DNA from: Adiantum capillus-veneris
Taxonomy: Eukaryota > Streptophyta > Polypodiopsida > Polypodiales > Pteridaceae
DNA: 56,000 nt
Reading direction: 5' to 3'
Assembly (NCBI GenBank): GCA_014529385.2
Contig: CM043942.1
Location: 22,308,991-22,364,990 of the forward strand
Shown: piece after piece, positions 23,057-34,824 of the stretch
Position numbering within the stretch: position 1 is the stretch's first letter
Layout of the letters: each line of letters opens with the position of its first letter
The notes under the pieces: generated by a model
What the model saw: the letters and a program-made list of their open reading frames with translations, nothing else
The model's database searches: none
What the model was told of the DNA's origin: nothing
Made by a program: the position numbers and the translations under genes

Positions 23057-24214
23057 AATTTATTTGAGAGATACAAAATTTCTTGTATGTGAAGATCACA
23101 CTATATGCAAAACAATGTGCACAACAAGACATATGAGGATGTAAAAAAGAAAAATAAGGACATTCCTCATGAAGAAAACATGCCCAAGGAGGAGGTAAGT
23201 CCCTTCAACAAAATATGAAAACATGTGACCTATGAGGCCAAAATTATGCTTTTGGAATTGCATTGGATACCCGTGGAATGCACGGATTGACATATATGAA
23301 CTAGCTAGCAAAGCCAATGTCGTGCTTCTTGTTGAAACTTGGGAGCATGATGCTTCTTGTTGAAACTTAGACCTAAGAAGTTTTTTATTTATTTATGACA
23401 TGTCATTAGTTAGGCAGCGCGTCGCACCGTAGGAGAAAATATACCCCTATGATTACTTGAAAATCATTAAATCTTAGAATCTTAATAGATGTCGCTTTGG
23501 TCGTGAAAAAGAAAAAGGAAAGCGTGAGTGTTGAGGCGAAAAGGAGATAAATGCACACGCAGTCAAGGCTAGGTAGTAGCGTAGGGTCCAGAGGGAGGAT
23601 GGGACAGAGAACGAGCAGCATCACACGTGAACACGGCAAGGCGCTTAGTTTTTTTTCAACTCGACAAATTGTCAGAGTTGTAGTCGGATGCAGTGTTAAC
23701 TGGTTAGTGTAGAAGTTTTCAGGCTTTGCATGCTCAAGGGCTCAAGATTGACTCCCTCAGTCGTCCTTTTACAGGGTGTGGTCTTCAGAAGGGTTACCCA
23801 TGAGATTCACATAAAGTGTGTGTAGTATTGAATACAATAGCAAAGCTACCAGTATGCGCGTGACAATTAGAAGTTAGGAGTACACTCAGCAGTCAGCACT
23901 GTACAATGTAGTAAATCTTTTCAGAGTTATTGCACACGATCAGCCCTCGGGTTTGTCAAATATATTTTTTCTAACTAAAGAAAATAGAGACAAATATTTA
24001 AAACTATTCAATTTTTATATCACAAGTTGTAGCATTTGTCGGTAATTAGATTAAACCTTGCTATATTTTGTCAATTTTTTTGAAGATAGGCGAGCTTGAA
24101 ATTTAGCCAAGATTTTGCAAAAGCATTGGTTATGTTGTCATTGGTTTCGTGTGCTCTATTATTTTGTAGTTTACCAAGCTGTGGTCTGTAGATCGTGGTT
24201 TGAGAAAAAGAGAA
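23056..24214. other. Spacer with no recognised gene
   Basis: Nothing is recognised except the tRNA-like segment listed separately at 23686-23757. Confidence 0.4.
23686..23757 (+). other. tRNA-like relic, possibly a tRNA-Ala-derived SINE head
   Basis: TGGTTAGTG resembles an A box, GGCTTTGCATGC resembles a tRNA-Ala anticodon arm (TGC), and CTCAAGATTGACTCCC resembles a B box. The anticodon stem pairs poorly and the acceptor stem is not convincing, so it is not a working tRNA gene. A SINE head or pseudogene fits better. Confidence 0.3.
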
Positions 24215-25344
24215 TACATTATTCGCACTAGTAGCACAGGAGAACAAAATGGAGATGAGCTAGGCCTAACCATGCCCTTCTCAACTAACTCATGCACTTG
24301 CCGCATAATCTCCTCTTGTTGAGCTTGAGAAACTCTATAAGGAGGTTTGTTAGGCGGTGAACTTCTTGGAAGAAGTTCAATTGCATGGTCATCATTGCCT
24401 CGTTTAGGAGGTAGCTCACAAGGGATGGCATCAATCAAGACATCTTGAAACCCCTTGAGAAAATTGGACAACTCTAATTCCTTTTAATTGTGTATATTTT
24501 CTTTTCTAAAACATTAGGTTCATTTTGAGAATCTTTAACAAAAATCATGTACATGGAAATAGAGCTCTTTATTGACTCATTGAAAGTTTGTGTATGTACA
24601 ATGGGTATAGTGTTACCCATTTCCTTAGCATCTATATACATATTTTTTTCCCTGAACTTAAAAGAGATTCTCCTTTCAGGGAATTTAACACTGGCAACCA
24701 TTTGATCAAACCATGGTGCCCCTAGGATTACATCCTCATGCTTGAGAGGAGAGATAAAGAAATCCTGTTTGTCCACATAGCTTTGGATATGGAGCCTCAA
24801 TTTCCCGATTAAAGGAGTAACTGAAGCTTCTTGCCCCTTGAAAGCACTGTCTACGGGTAGGACATCTCCCATCTCGTAGGCTTGTATGCCTAGCTTGGTG
24901 GCCAACTCTATAGATATAAAATTGTGAGTAGAACCTGGGTCGATGAAAGAGAATAAAAGCATCATGTTCTCTTACCTTTCCCCAAGCATGGCATAGAGGA
25001 GATCCTTTGTGGTGAGTTTCCTCCTCTTGGATTTCGACCAAGGTAAATCTAGGAGGATCACGTCGGTTGTTCTTTTGGAGACAAGCGCGGTACGCATGCC
25101 CTTGTTTGCCGCACTTGAAACACCAGTTATCCTTGCAATAATGCTCAAGCTCTTCAGAGAGTTTATTTTTGCCTTTGTAAAATCCCTTCTCCTTAGCTTT
25201 GTTAGAATTGCCCTTAGGAGACTTTTGGACATTGTCCTTCCCCTTAGGCTCATTGGAACCCTTGTTTTCAAGGGGCTTAGAATTCCTTTTAGCCCCTCTT
25301 TGGAAATTGATTCGAGAGGCCACCACAGTATGATGTATTAGCAC
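24215..25344 (-). mobile_element. Ty3/gypsy fragment: gag C-terminus, protease, start of RT
   Basis: Minus-strand frames give, in order, a Lys-rich gag end with zinc knuckle CFKCGKQGHAYRAC (near 25130), a retropepsin (24965-24474) and the RT entry. The protease motif reads FIDPGSTHNFIS, with Pro after the catalytic Asp instead of Ser or Thr. The RT entry (24471 down) has PYRVSQAQQEEIMRQV and MVRPSSSPFCSPVLLV, typical of gypsy elements, and then similarity stops abruptly near 24215. Frame changes separate gag from protease and protease from RT. No LTR is seen. It is more like chromovirus-type gypsies than the element at 1-8488. Confidence 0.85.
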
Positions 25345-25929
25345 CGATATGGTGCGTTGCCTTTGGGAGTTGACATTAACTTTGTCAATGTTATATTAAA
25401 AGGATGGTTCAAATGCATTGAAGAGTGTGAGATAAGTGAAATATTAACGTATGAGCGTATGAGACAAGTGAAATATTAGCTTCTATAATAATGAACTAAT
25501 TTTTTTGGTATGATGCAAAATTTTCTTCTTGTTCATTAGAAGGGCAATCGTAAATTCTTCAACGTAGAAGGGCACAAGCCACACATGACTGTCAATAGAC
25601 ATTTTGGATAACCCTTCAAATCCTATGGCAGTGACAGTACAGGAGGATCTAACCTTCTTTACTACATCCCCACTTGAAACTTGTAATGCATGCAGAGCAG
25701 AGAAGACTGAGTTGCTTAGCTTCGCCTTTGCTCGGCCCAGCTTCTCTATTAGCGTAGCTGAGTGAATATGGGGGGGAGATCGAAGGGGACAACACCAAAT
25801 CCCCATTCAATATCCAAAAAGCACGCATTATCAATCATGCATCGGTGCGAAAAGGGCCAAAATCGTGCAGGGTTGTTCATTTAGTATTAGATACAAAATG
25901 GGTCGATTTCCTCATGAGTTATTGTTCAA
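25345..25929. other. Spacer with no recognised feature
   Basis: Open frames at 25483-25834 (minus) show no motif. Confidence 0.4.
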
Positions 25930-26180
25930 ATCTCTAAAGACTCTGCTGTAATACATTCCGCACCGACGCGGTATATTGACGGGCCAAGAACGGATTTATG
26001 GTTTTTTTTATGAGACATGATCTCACAAGGCTTCGGAATTTGCTGCTTGCCCTTCGGAATTTGCATGCTGCAGGGCCAAGAACGGGTAAATTGATTTATG
26101 GTTTTTTTAATGACACATTATCTCACAAGGCTTCGAACTCTGCTGCATGCTGACAGGCAAAGAACGGGCATTTCCCACGG
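25930..26180. repeat. GC-hairpin repeat family, first cluster
   Basis: Copies share GGGCCAAGAACGG, a poly-T stretch, CTCACAAGGCTTCG and CTGCTGC-like blocks with a period near 100 bp. One copy starts with CCGCACCGACGCGG. Confidence 0.75.
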
Positions 26181-26372
26181 GTTGCATTTATCGTCAGCTG
26201 TTGAATCCCGCTGGCCCTAATGCGCAAACAATGCCTCCTGATCAGCCTTGGCTTTCGCAGGTGCTGGATCCTCCCATTTGACTGCCTGGTTCAGGTCAAG
26301 CAACCTCCATGTGTAGTTCCCCGCCTACACAGGCTTGGTGGCAAGTACATCAGCGCCATCTGCATACCACTG

Positions 26373-26374
<2 letters not shown>

Positions 26375-26461
<87 letters not shown>

Positions 26462-26472
26462 GCTCTCTCTCT
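26375..26472. repeat. (CT)n(CA)n compound microsatellite
   Basis: A CT tract (26375-26420) runs into a CA tract (to 26459), followed by a short CT remnant. Confidence 0.95.
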
Positions 26473-26699
26473 GAAGCACTCTATACTTTAGGAACCTGAA
26501 GGAATCTAGCTTCCGCTGTTGTGCAATGGCATTGAGCTACTGTTGAAGTAGAGGTTATTTATAAAGAAAACGTGGAAGTAAGTAGGCTAGAAAACAGAGA
26601 AGGTGGCAGGTTCCTTGTTGGATGGTCTGGCCTGGATCAACGACGCTCATGTGATTCGTGATTGCTAGGCTTGTATTGTGCTAGCAAGCTCAACCAATA

Positions 26700-27010
26700 A
26701 ACTTTGCCAGAACTCGGCAGATCTCACAGGGCTTCGACTCTGCTGTTTGACCTTGCGCGCCGGCGCGGCAAGGCTGAAGGGCCAAGAAGAGGTAAACCAA
26801 TTTATGCTATTTGTTAGGAGACATGATGTCACAAGGCTTCGGAGTCAGCTGCTGCTTGCCCTTCCGCGCCAACGCGGCATGCTAAAGGGCCAAGAACGTG
26901 TAAATGAACTTATGTTTTTCCTTATGTGACATGATCTCACAAGGTGTCGGACTCTGCTGCTTGCCCTTCCGTGTCGATGCGGCATGTTGAAGGGCCATGA
27001 ACAGTTACAA
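26700..27010. repeat. GC-hairpin repeat family, second cluster, ~104-108 bp unit
   Basis: Landmarks CACAGGGCTTCG, CACAAGGCTTCG and CACAAGGTGTCG lie near 26726, 26830 and 26938. Each unit has a GC-rich core that folds; the clearest is CCGCG-CCAA-CGCGG at 26864-26877. The core is followed by GCATG-TGAAGGGCC-like sequence. Isolated look-alikes of the core occur near 27205, 27275 and 27460. Confidence 0.8.
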
Positions 27011-27011
27011 A

Positions 27012-28282
27012 CATTCAATGGGCATTGCAAGCTTTTTTGTTGATGCAGCTGCAAGATACAGAGGTGGGCACAATAGTGGCGACTGTCATCTCCCTCTCTC
27101 TCTCAGTAAGACTTGGTCCTACTCATTACCTATCCCGCGTTGTTGCAAACTGTTGAGCTTGCAAAGCAAACCTAGCAGCAAGTGGGACATTGCCTCATTA
27201 ATCAGCACCGCGTCGGCACGGGAGCAAACAAAAGATTTATACAATTTTGTTTTGGGACGTGGCTCTAATCCATATCGCGTTGGTGTGGGATATGTAAGTT
27301 CAATGTTTCTTTCTATTAACCACCTCTTGAAGTGCTCGACCTTTACTACATTTGTGGCCTTGTTTACATTTCAAGTGCCATAAAGTTTCAAGAGTAAGGA
27401 GATAGGACATTGCTAAAAACGCTTTATACATCATTAATCAAATAGAGACATGGCCAAAGTCCATATCGCGTTGACATGGGACAATTAGGGCCAAAGATAG
27501 TGTTGCAATGTCGAAGTGCAATGTGCTTGCCCCAATAGCGTCGATAACTATCCCTAACTAGTACTTCGTTGGCATGGGAGGGTAAAGGGGAAAAAACCTT
27601 CTCTCTTAGGTTTATCAAAATTCATAGTGTGTATTAAATAAATTAGTGAAAGAAATAAAAGATTGGGGAAATGTAACCTTCATGCCACTCCTGGTTCTGT
27701 ATTAGAAAACATGCACACAACACAGACCCAACATTCAAATCTAGAATAGAAGTGTATAGATTAACCAAAGTGGCTTCATTGATGAAGTCATCAATTAAAT
27801 GAACAAATTTAGCTGTGCCTTTGGGGTAGAGAAGAAAAGTAAGCATCAAGTGGGTACGCATCAGCTCCTACAATGACATTCGATAGGTAGGCAAATGTAT
27901 TGTTGATTATGAATTGTTGTTTCTTGTTTGACTATGAAATGTTATGCCTACTTGAGTTAGAGAGGAAGCAAAGGCATGGAAGTGAGCACTAGCATATTCC
28001 AGAATGCGTGGTGGAGCAATAACTTATTGTAGTATGAATGGAAGAGTGCTTGTGTATTTGAGTATGACGCCATGATAGGTGCCCCATATAGATTTCTCGT
28101 TATCTGGTCAGCTTTGTTATCCACCATGATCATCTCGGTAATCGCCTTCACAGATGCGTGTTTGTGGAGTCAAAGTACTTGCATGCTTTTGCTATTGTTT
28201 ATGCCAAGTTTAGATGATAAGTAGCATCCCCTGGACTACATTACTAGTAGCGCCCTATGCCTATGCGAGAATGGAGAATAGT

Positions 28283-28285
<3 letters not shown>
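27012..28285. other. Spacer with scattered repeat cores, no gene
   Basis: Apart from isolated CGCGTTGG-like cores of the preceding repeat family, I see nothing recognisable. Confidence 0.4.

Positions 28286-28355
<70 letters not shown>
28286..28355. repeat. (GA)n microsatellite
   Basis: About 35 GA units. A second tract of 13 units lies at 28470-28495. Confidence 0.95.
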
Positions 28356-28357
<2 letters not shown>

Positions 28358-28379
28358 CGATAAATCTCCTTGTTCAAAT

Positions 28380-28994
28380 TCTTGTCTCTTGGAGTGCATT
28401 TGATTTGCAGGATATGTCAAACAGGGGTAGGGCCAAGAAGCTATGGACTATTTTTTGTTTGCAGCAAGGGAGAGAGAGAGAGAGAGAGAGAGAGAATCAG
28501 AAGCGGTTGAACTAGCTTCCTGTCCAAAATCTTGTCTCTTGGAGTGCATTGCTTGTGGGATATACCCATGAGCGGCAGGGCCAGATTCACTGTTTTCAAT
28601 AGATGCGATGAGAGGACCTCAAGCTCCAGATCTAATCACCTACACGTGCAACTTGAAGGCATATCGCATAATGCAAGGCATTGGTATGGGCAAAAGAGTT
28701 CACAATGATCTTGTTAGTCAAAGGCTAATGACATAAAATGTCATGGTTGACACTACCTTGCTTGACATGTATGCAAATGCGGTGCACTTTTCTAGAGGAG
28801 CTGTGTACTTGTCTAAGCGCAACGAGTAGTCACGCTTGGCACAAAAGGAGCAAGGCAAGAAAGCTCTAGGCTGTTTTCAGCACATGCAAAGTGAAGGCAT
28901 GTGACTCTACCCAACTTGCTGATATGGGCTTCAATATTTGATCTTGTATTGTTAGCCAAGGGCTATTGCAAAAAATGTCATGCTTGGCAATGCT
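28380..28994 (+). pseudogene. PPR-like relic, left part
   Basis: The segment repeats the peptide blocks of the 8489-11480 array: a TCTTGGAGTGCATTG block encoding SWSAL-like residues, and an LVDMYAK-like block near 28745. It is riddled with indels. It is cut at 28994 by the copia element and resumes at 38703. Confidence 0.65.
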
Positions 28995-29221
28995 TGTTAC
29001 CATATACATGTGGTAGTGATGTGTGTGAACACACTAGGACCGTCGGGGCATTTTTTCCCTCTTTAGGAGGTTTTTCCCCCCGAGCATTGTATATATGCCT
29101 ATCACTCTAGGGCTATCTATCTTTCCATTGCATACTAAGTAACACACTCTCTATTGTGTGCCTTGAGCTTCCTTCATCTTCTCCAAGCTGTGTGCGTTTC
29201 TCTGCAACCCTAATTCCAACA
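28995..29221 (+). repeat. copia 5' LTR
   Basis: Begins TGTTACC and ends TTCCAACA. A TATA-like TGTATATATG lies near 29086. It matches 38478-38702 with few differences. Confidence 0.93.
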
Positions 29222-29223
29222 AT

Positions 29224-29235
29224 TGGTATCAGAGC
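29224..29235 (+). promoter_or_regulatory. copia primer binding site
   Basis: TGGTATCAGAGC, two bases inside the LTR, is the site complementary to initiator-Met tRNA. Confidence 0.95.
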
Positions 29236-29583
29236 AGGTTGCGTCCTCCCGGGCTTAGTCACCAGCTGCCTAGCACACGCCTGCTCACTTTTTCCAATTT
29301 CAGTGAGCTTTGGCAAGCGTTCGCAGGTCGACAAAGCTTTCGGATATGCTCAAAGAGCTCAATATGCTCAGATTTTTGATTCAGTCTCATTTCGGCCTCC
29401 GTTTCCACTACAGATAGCACTGCACATGCTATTTCGTCATTTTGTGCAATTTTTTTGTCATTGCCGTTTTGTGCATAACAGGTGTCTCATAGTCTTCTAC
29501 GATTTGTGCTATATAACACATGTTGTCCCCGCTCTGTTTCTCCTATTTTTCGGGCAGTTTTCACATCAAGTGCAACATTTACC

Positions 29584-30379
29584 ATGGCTGACAACAACAC
29601 AGATGTTTGCTCTGCTGAGAACAGGTTGGATGGGGAGAACTACCCTATGTGGGCTTATATGATGCAACATGTTCTTGTGTCAAAGGGCGTCTGGAACATT
29701 GTGCAAGGCATTGATGTACGTCTTGATTCTGAGGATGTAGACGATGTTGCAGGTCTTGCTGAAAGGATTGCTGCTATTAGAGTTGTTTTGCCTACGGTAG
29801 AACAAGCTCGTTGGGATGTAAAGGATGCGCAGGCTAATATGTTGATTGCGTTGTCTGTGAAGCGCACCATTGTTCCTCACATCCGTTCAGCAAAATCTAC
29901 AAAACAGGCTTGGGATATATTGGCTGGTCTTTATGCAAGCCGCAATGAGGTTAAAATTGCTTTGCTCCGTAAAGAGCTAGAGTCGAAGATTATGCATGAG
30001 GAAGATGATATGGAAACTTTCCTTGCTAGTGTCAAGGATATCAATGAGCAACTTATTTCTGCAGGTGAAGTCATTTCAAACAGTTCCCTTGTGCAGATTT
30101 TTCTTGATGCCTTACCAGACTTTTGCTAGTACTTCGAGACTTATAACCCAAGGAAATCCAGAAGTTGTCAAGTTTGATGCATTATGCACATTGTTGTTGC
30201 AAGAGTCACTTTCCAAAAAAAACAAGACTAGACAACGTGCAGTTGAACAAGCTTTTATTGCTTCTTAAAGAAAGGGTGGTAACCGCAATGCAGCCACTTC
30301 TTATGGTTTTGCTGCGAGTGACAAAACTTTTGTTCCTAATGCTTCTGCTGGCAACACTTCGTCTGACAATTCTGGTGAT
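29584..30379 (+). pseudogene. gag: copia gag, N-terminal part
   Basis: The start ATG at 29584 sits in a good context (ACCATGG). The protein begins MADNNTDVC and shows LDGENYPMWAYMMQHVL, the usual opening of copia gag, then the UBN2-type capsid region to about residue 180. A frame change near 30120 moves it to the frame of ITQGNPEVVKFDALCTLLLQ, and a TAA at 30266 follows. The N/S-rich linker before the zinc knuckle stops at about 30379. The knuckle itself lies inverted at the far end of the inversion (near 35860, minus). Confidence 0.88.
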
Positions 30380-30503
30380 ACACCATTTTGCTGAGGTGAA
30401 TAAAGCATTGTACATTGGTGTTTTATCCCACGACTAGCCAGAAATGCATTGAATTCATGAGACATATACTCCCCCCCTCGATCGGAATGGAGGGTGCCCA
30501 TAG
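30380..30503 (-). pseudogene. copia integrase core fragment (inverted)
   Basis: The minus strand reads GTLHSDRGGEYMS (second catalytic Asp) and SRGIKHQCTMLYSPQQNG. It is separated from its N-terminal half by the nested element and from its catalytic-Glu half (35886 on) by the inversion. Confidence 0.9.
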
Positions 30504-30508
30504 TACAT

Positions 30509-31634
30509 TGTTAGGTGCAGCGGAATGAATGTTGTATTTTCTCAAGATTAGTGATCTTTACTGCTCAAGGTTCCTTTTAGTTCTTAGGGAAAGAGAGAGC
30601 TTTCCGTCTTATAGAGAGAGCTGTGATCACGAACAAAGTGAGTGGATCTTGTACGTGCAAGTGAATGAGACTGAGAGAAGGAGAGAGAAGAGATACGACA
30701 CCCGAGAGGTTGTAAAAACCTCCTTCGAAGGCCCCACTCTCGTCGGCGAGAGTGGTCTATTCTTTGATTGCACAAAGGTGTACAATGCGTATGCAATGGA
30801 CTATGCAACTTGGTCTATGCCGATGAGGACAATAACGACGACGACAACGACGATGGCTGAAATCTAAGATCTTCTAACCGCTGAATTTCGGGACTGTTTT
30901 GGTGGCTGAAAATGACTGTTTTGGCTGCGTTTTCTTGGCTGAAAATTGAGGTTTCTTAGAGCTGAAAACTGATGGTCTTTACGGGCTGAATCTGCTACAC
31001 TTTAGGTGAATAATGCCGGTCTTAAACTGCTGCTGAAATCCAAAAATGCAAGGGTTGAAATTGGTCCTTCTGTCGCCGGGGTTCTGCAAATGCAAAAACG
31101 CGAGGTTGATCTGCTGTGTCGTGATGACGTCGGGGCTGATCTGCTTTGCACAAATCGCGAAGGCTGATCTGATGCAAAAATGCTAGGTCTTCAGTGGAGA
31201 AAACGCCAGAGTGGTCGCGGGGGTTGGTCTTGGTGAGAAGTTGCCTGTTGAGCAAGGTGCTCCTGCTGCCTCTTCTGCCATTTAGAGCTAACTTGGGTTT
31301 GCTTATATAGAAACTTAGCAAAATTTCCCTACCTACTTTTGTTGGAAAGTCACTTAAAAATAATAAGTGAAAATACCAATAAATAGAAAAATAGACTAAA
31401 TGCACTAGAAAATTCTCCTAACTGATGCTAATGGATTCTGATGGGAATTCCGATGATCATGTTGTGTGCAACCGGAGGATATGCATCTATGCTAAGTGAC
31501 TGGGCATGCACGGTCTACGAATAGACTCACAAAAGTGCCAGATCATTGCTAATCTAGACTTGGCTGAACTGATTGAACCCTGTTGTGGTGTAGATTGTCC
31601 ACGGACACATAGGGTTGGGATGTGTCACGTGAAA
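30509..31634 (-). repeat. 3' LTR of the LARD-like element
   Basis: Begins TGTTAGGTGC on the plus strand and ends GTCACGTGAAA, where the other LTR ends GTCACGTGACA. A TATA-like CTATATAAGC (minus strand) lies near 31298-31308. It contains GAC/GACGAC triplet runs that differ between the copies. Confidence 0.93.
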
Positions 31635-33209
31635 TCCCCTCCTTTTTAAAGTGAGGTACTGATACCGAACTATATATGTGGCGTCAAGGGAGATCGCCAA
31701 CAGCATTTGGAATCCTGAAAGGGACTCTTCGTCGGCCCACTCTGATGTGTGGGTCGTGCGATACTTGAACTTCATAAAGGTTTGCAACGCTTGCTTCTCT
31801 GGGCCGCGCCGAAAGCGACACAAATTCTTATGAATCTCCTTTGTTGCTTCAACTTCGTCTAGAGTCCTTCTTCTTTCGTCTTCAAGAATCTCCATGGCTG
31901 AAAATTCCTAAAACCATCTCCAACACAAAACTATGAACATACCCATTCCATGTAAAGTGAAGGAAAAAAATCTTGTCTTCTTTAAAGACTGTGTATGCAA
32001 TGTAGATGAACATAGAGACAGAGTGACAAACCGTTCATCAAGCACATGCAAACAATGCGATCGAATATTTTCTGTTTGATCGAAATCAATCAACTATGGG
32101 AAATCACAATGGAAATGCCCATGCTTGGTGCTCATACAATCATGTGATCTTTCGGAAACTGTGTCATGCCAAGGAAGAGACATGGAATGCGACTTCCTTA
32201 CATACAGACTTTTCAGCTTTTCATGAACAATCCGCATACATTCGTGCTCATCCATGAGAGAAACGTGCTCAACATACAATATGTCACGCCTAGGAAAAGG
32301 GATAACATAACGATGCTGACTAAAATACAGGAAACCTTCACGAATGAAACACTCGAACAATGCGTGCGTATCAATCAAATAATACTTCCTGTGATGGTTC
32401 TTTGGACCAAGGCTTGAGAGCCAAGATCGGTTCTTCGAGATCTATCGAATCTTCTTGTGGGGGATCTGTGGACCTCGACTCGAAAGCCAAGATCGATTCT
32501 TCCTGAATGATAGAATCGTCTTGTGGGGGTTCTTTAGACCTCAACTCGAAAGCCAAGATCGGATCTTCGTGATTGATCGAATCTACAACGAGGTTAGTGT
32601 CGCTAGGAAAAGCATCCACTAACACATCATCCTTGTGAACAATCACATCATCTTCATGCAACTCATCATGCTTGTGAGAAATCACATCTTGATCATGCAA
32701 ATTATCATGCTTGTCATTGTCATCCAAATCATTATGCAAATCATTGGCATCCAAATCATCATGCTTAGCAATATCATTCAATGCATCATGCAAGTCATGG
32801 TCAATCAAATCATCATCATGCTTCACACAATCATGCAAATCCTGTGTGTCATGCTTTGGAGAAGAAGAGACGGAGAGAGTCTCCTTTTTCCGATTCTGTT
32901 GCATCTGTGCCTGAGCTTGAGAAAAGAGTCACAATAACTCTTGCAGTTGTGCTTTGTTCTCGTGATAAAATTATGCTTCTATGGCTGCCCTTCTTTCTTG
33001 GTACTTACGCTCAATGGCTGCCATATCTTCTTCATAGACTTTTCTTTCTACTTCTCTTGCTTGGTCGAACTCCTCCATAGGAGTTAGTGCAATATTTGTC
33101 GTGGATAGGGAAGGTCGGAAAAACCTCCTGGTGGGGAAAATTCTTCTTCTCCTCGCTCATACTCATCACTTCCAAGCAAAGTATCCAATCTGCTTTGAGT
33201 GATGATCAT
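31554..33209 (-). pseudogene. Unknown protein of the LARD-like element with His/Asp-rich and 22-residue repeats
   Basis: I recognise no family. Minus-strand frames suggest one decayed protein. It opens MIITQSRLDTLLGSDEYERG (ATG at 33209), then a charged helix-prone part near 33080-32960 (EEFDQAREVERKV). A 177-codon frame follows (32904-32371). Its first half is dense in Asp and His (KHDDLD, DLHD, HKHDELHEDD). Its second half has three 22-residue repeats around ILAFE-RS, matching a 66 bp DNA period at 32420, 32486 and 32552. A last frame (31895-31554) begins MEILEDERRRTLDEVE and runs into the LTR. Frame changes and stops separate the parts. A gag-like packaging role is possible but unproven. 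Confidence 0.55.
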
Positions 33210-33682
33210 TCTGCAATCGTGGGTTCTTGTAGGTTCTTGTGTTCTTAAGTTCATGAGGAACTTGGGTTCTTGGGGGTCTTGGGTTCTTAAGTTCATCGGG
33301 TTCTTGAGGTCCTTGATTCATGAGAATCTAGGGTTCTTGATGTGTTCTTTCGCTTGCAAATCGCGTTGGAGAAGGATCTTCTCTTCACCCGATTTCTATC
33401 CTTTTCTACGGGCACATCCCTTGGCGACCTTGCGCTCACACCAAGGTTGCTTTTTCCCACCTCACGTTGATTGTCCGGTCGCTAAGTGCACGGTCCGCTC
33501 CGAATGAGTGAAAAGAGACACAAGGGGAGGCTGGAAAAGCCCTTCTTTCTTGGGATTCCTGTCACTCTTCAACAAAACACGATTAGGAATCGCCATGCCC
33601 AAGTAAACTTGGGTTCGTGCGATTGCAACAAACAAAAAAAATCTTGTGGTTCTTTCCTTGAGTAATGCAGAACACTTCCAAA

Positions 33683-33694
33683 GCTCTGATACCA
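33683..33694 (-). promoter_or_regulatory. Primer binding site of the LARD-like element
   Basis: GCTCTGATACCA on the plus strand is the reverse complement of the initiator-Met site and fixes the element's orientation. Confidence 0.93.
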
Positions 33695-33695
33695 A

Positions 33696-34819
33696 TGTTA
33701 GATGCAGCGGAATGAATGTTGTATTTTCTCAAGATTAGTGATCTTTACTGCTCAAGGTTCCTTTTAGTTCTTAGGGAAAGAGAGAGCTTTCCGTCTTATA
33801 GAGAGAGTTGTGATCACGAACAAAGTGAGTGGATCTTGTACGTGCAAGTGAATGAGACTGAGAGAAGGAGAGAGAAGAGATATGACACCCGAGAGGTTGT
33901 AAAACCCTCCTCCGAAGGCCCCGCTCTCGTCGGCGAGAGTGGTCTATTCTTTGATTGCACAAAGGTGTACAATGCGTATGCAATGGACTATGCAACTTGG
34001 TCTATGCTGATGACGATGACGACGACGACGATGACGATAGCTAAAATATGAGATTCTCTAATTGCCGAATTTCGGGATTGTTTCGGTGGCTGAAAATGAC
34101 TGTTTTGGCTGCGTTTTCTTGGCTGAAAATTGAGGTTTCTTAGAGCTGAAAACTGATGGTCTTTACGGGCTGAATCTGCTACACTTTAGGTGAATAATGC
34201 CGGTCTTAAACTGCTGCTGAAATCCAAAAATGCAAGGGTTGAAATTGGTCCTTCTGTCGCCGGGGTTCTGCAAATGCAAAAACGCGAGGTTGATCTGCTG
34301 TGTCGTGATGACGCCGAGGCTGATGTGCTTTGCACAAATCGCGAAGGCTGATCTGATGCAAAAATGCTAGGTCTTCAGTGGAGAAAACGCCAGAGTGGTC
34401 GCGGGGGTTGGTCTTGCTGAGAAGTTGCCTGTTGAGCAAGGTGCTCCTGTTGCCTCTTCTGCCATTTAGTGCTAACTTGGGGTTTGCTTATATAGAAACT
34501 TAGCAAAATTGCCCTACCTACTTTTGTTGGAAAGTCACTTAAAAATAATAAGTGAAAATACCAATAAATAGAAAAATAGGCTAAATGCACTAGAAAATTC
34601 CCCTAACTGATGCTAATGGATTCTGATGGGAATTCCGATGATCTTATTATGTGCAACCGGAGGATATGCATCTATGAAAAGTGACTGGGCATACACAGTC
34701 TACGAATAGACTCACAAAAGTGCCAGATCACTGCTAATCTAGACTTGACTGAACTGACTGAACCCTGCTGTGGTGTAGCTTGTCCACGGACACATAGGGT
34801 TGGGATGTGTCACGTGACA
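33696..34819 (-). repeat. 5' LTR of the LARD-like element
   Basis: Matches 30509-31634 over its whole length with a few percent differences. On the minus strand it starts TGTCACGTGA, with a TATA-like site near 34484-34496. Confidence 0.93.
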
Positions 34820-34824
34820 TACAT

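Larger units (their letters stand above)
30509..34819 (-). mobile_element. Non-autonomous LTR retrotransposon (LARD-like) nested in copia
   Basis: Direct repeats of 1126 bp (30509-31634) and 1124 bp (33696-34819) flank a 2.06 kb interior. TACAT is duplicated exactly at 30504-30508 and 34820-34824. The reverse complement of the Met primer site (33683-33694) lies one base inside the right LTR, and a purine tract on the minus strand lies inside the left one (near 31640-31655). The element therefore reads on the minus strand. No protease, RT or integrase is visible, so it must borrow enzymes. Long LTRs without pol fit the LARD class. Confidence 0.93.

Noticed and set aside
23686-23757. Functional tRNA-Ala gene
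   Set aside because: Anticodon and acceptor stems do not pair well, and the T-arm has extra bases.
26220-26491. Open frames rich in Ser-Leu and His-Thr
   Set aside because: Microsatellite translation only.
30529-30867. 112-codon open frame, repeated at 33716-34051
   Set aside because: It lies antisense inside the two LTRs of the nested element; being present twice reflects the LTR pair, not a gene family.
30509-34819. 1.1 kb direct repeats as a segmental duplication
   Set aside because: An exact 5 bp target duplication, primer site and purine tract at the expected places show they are LTRs.
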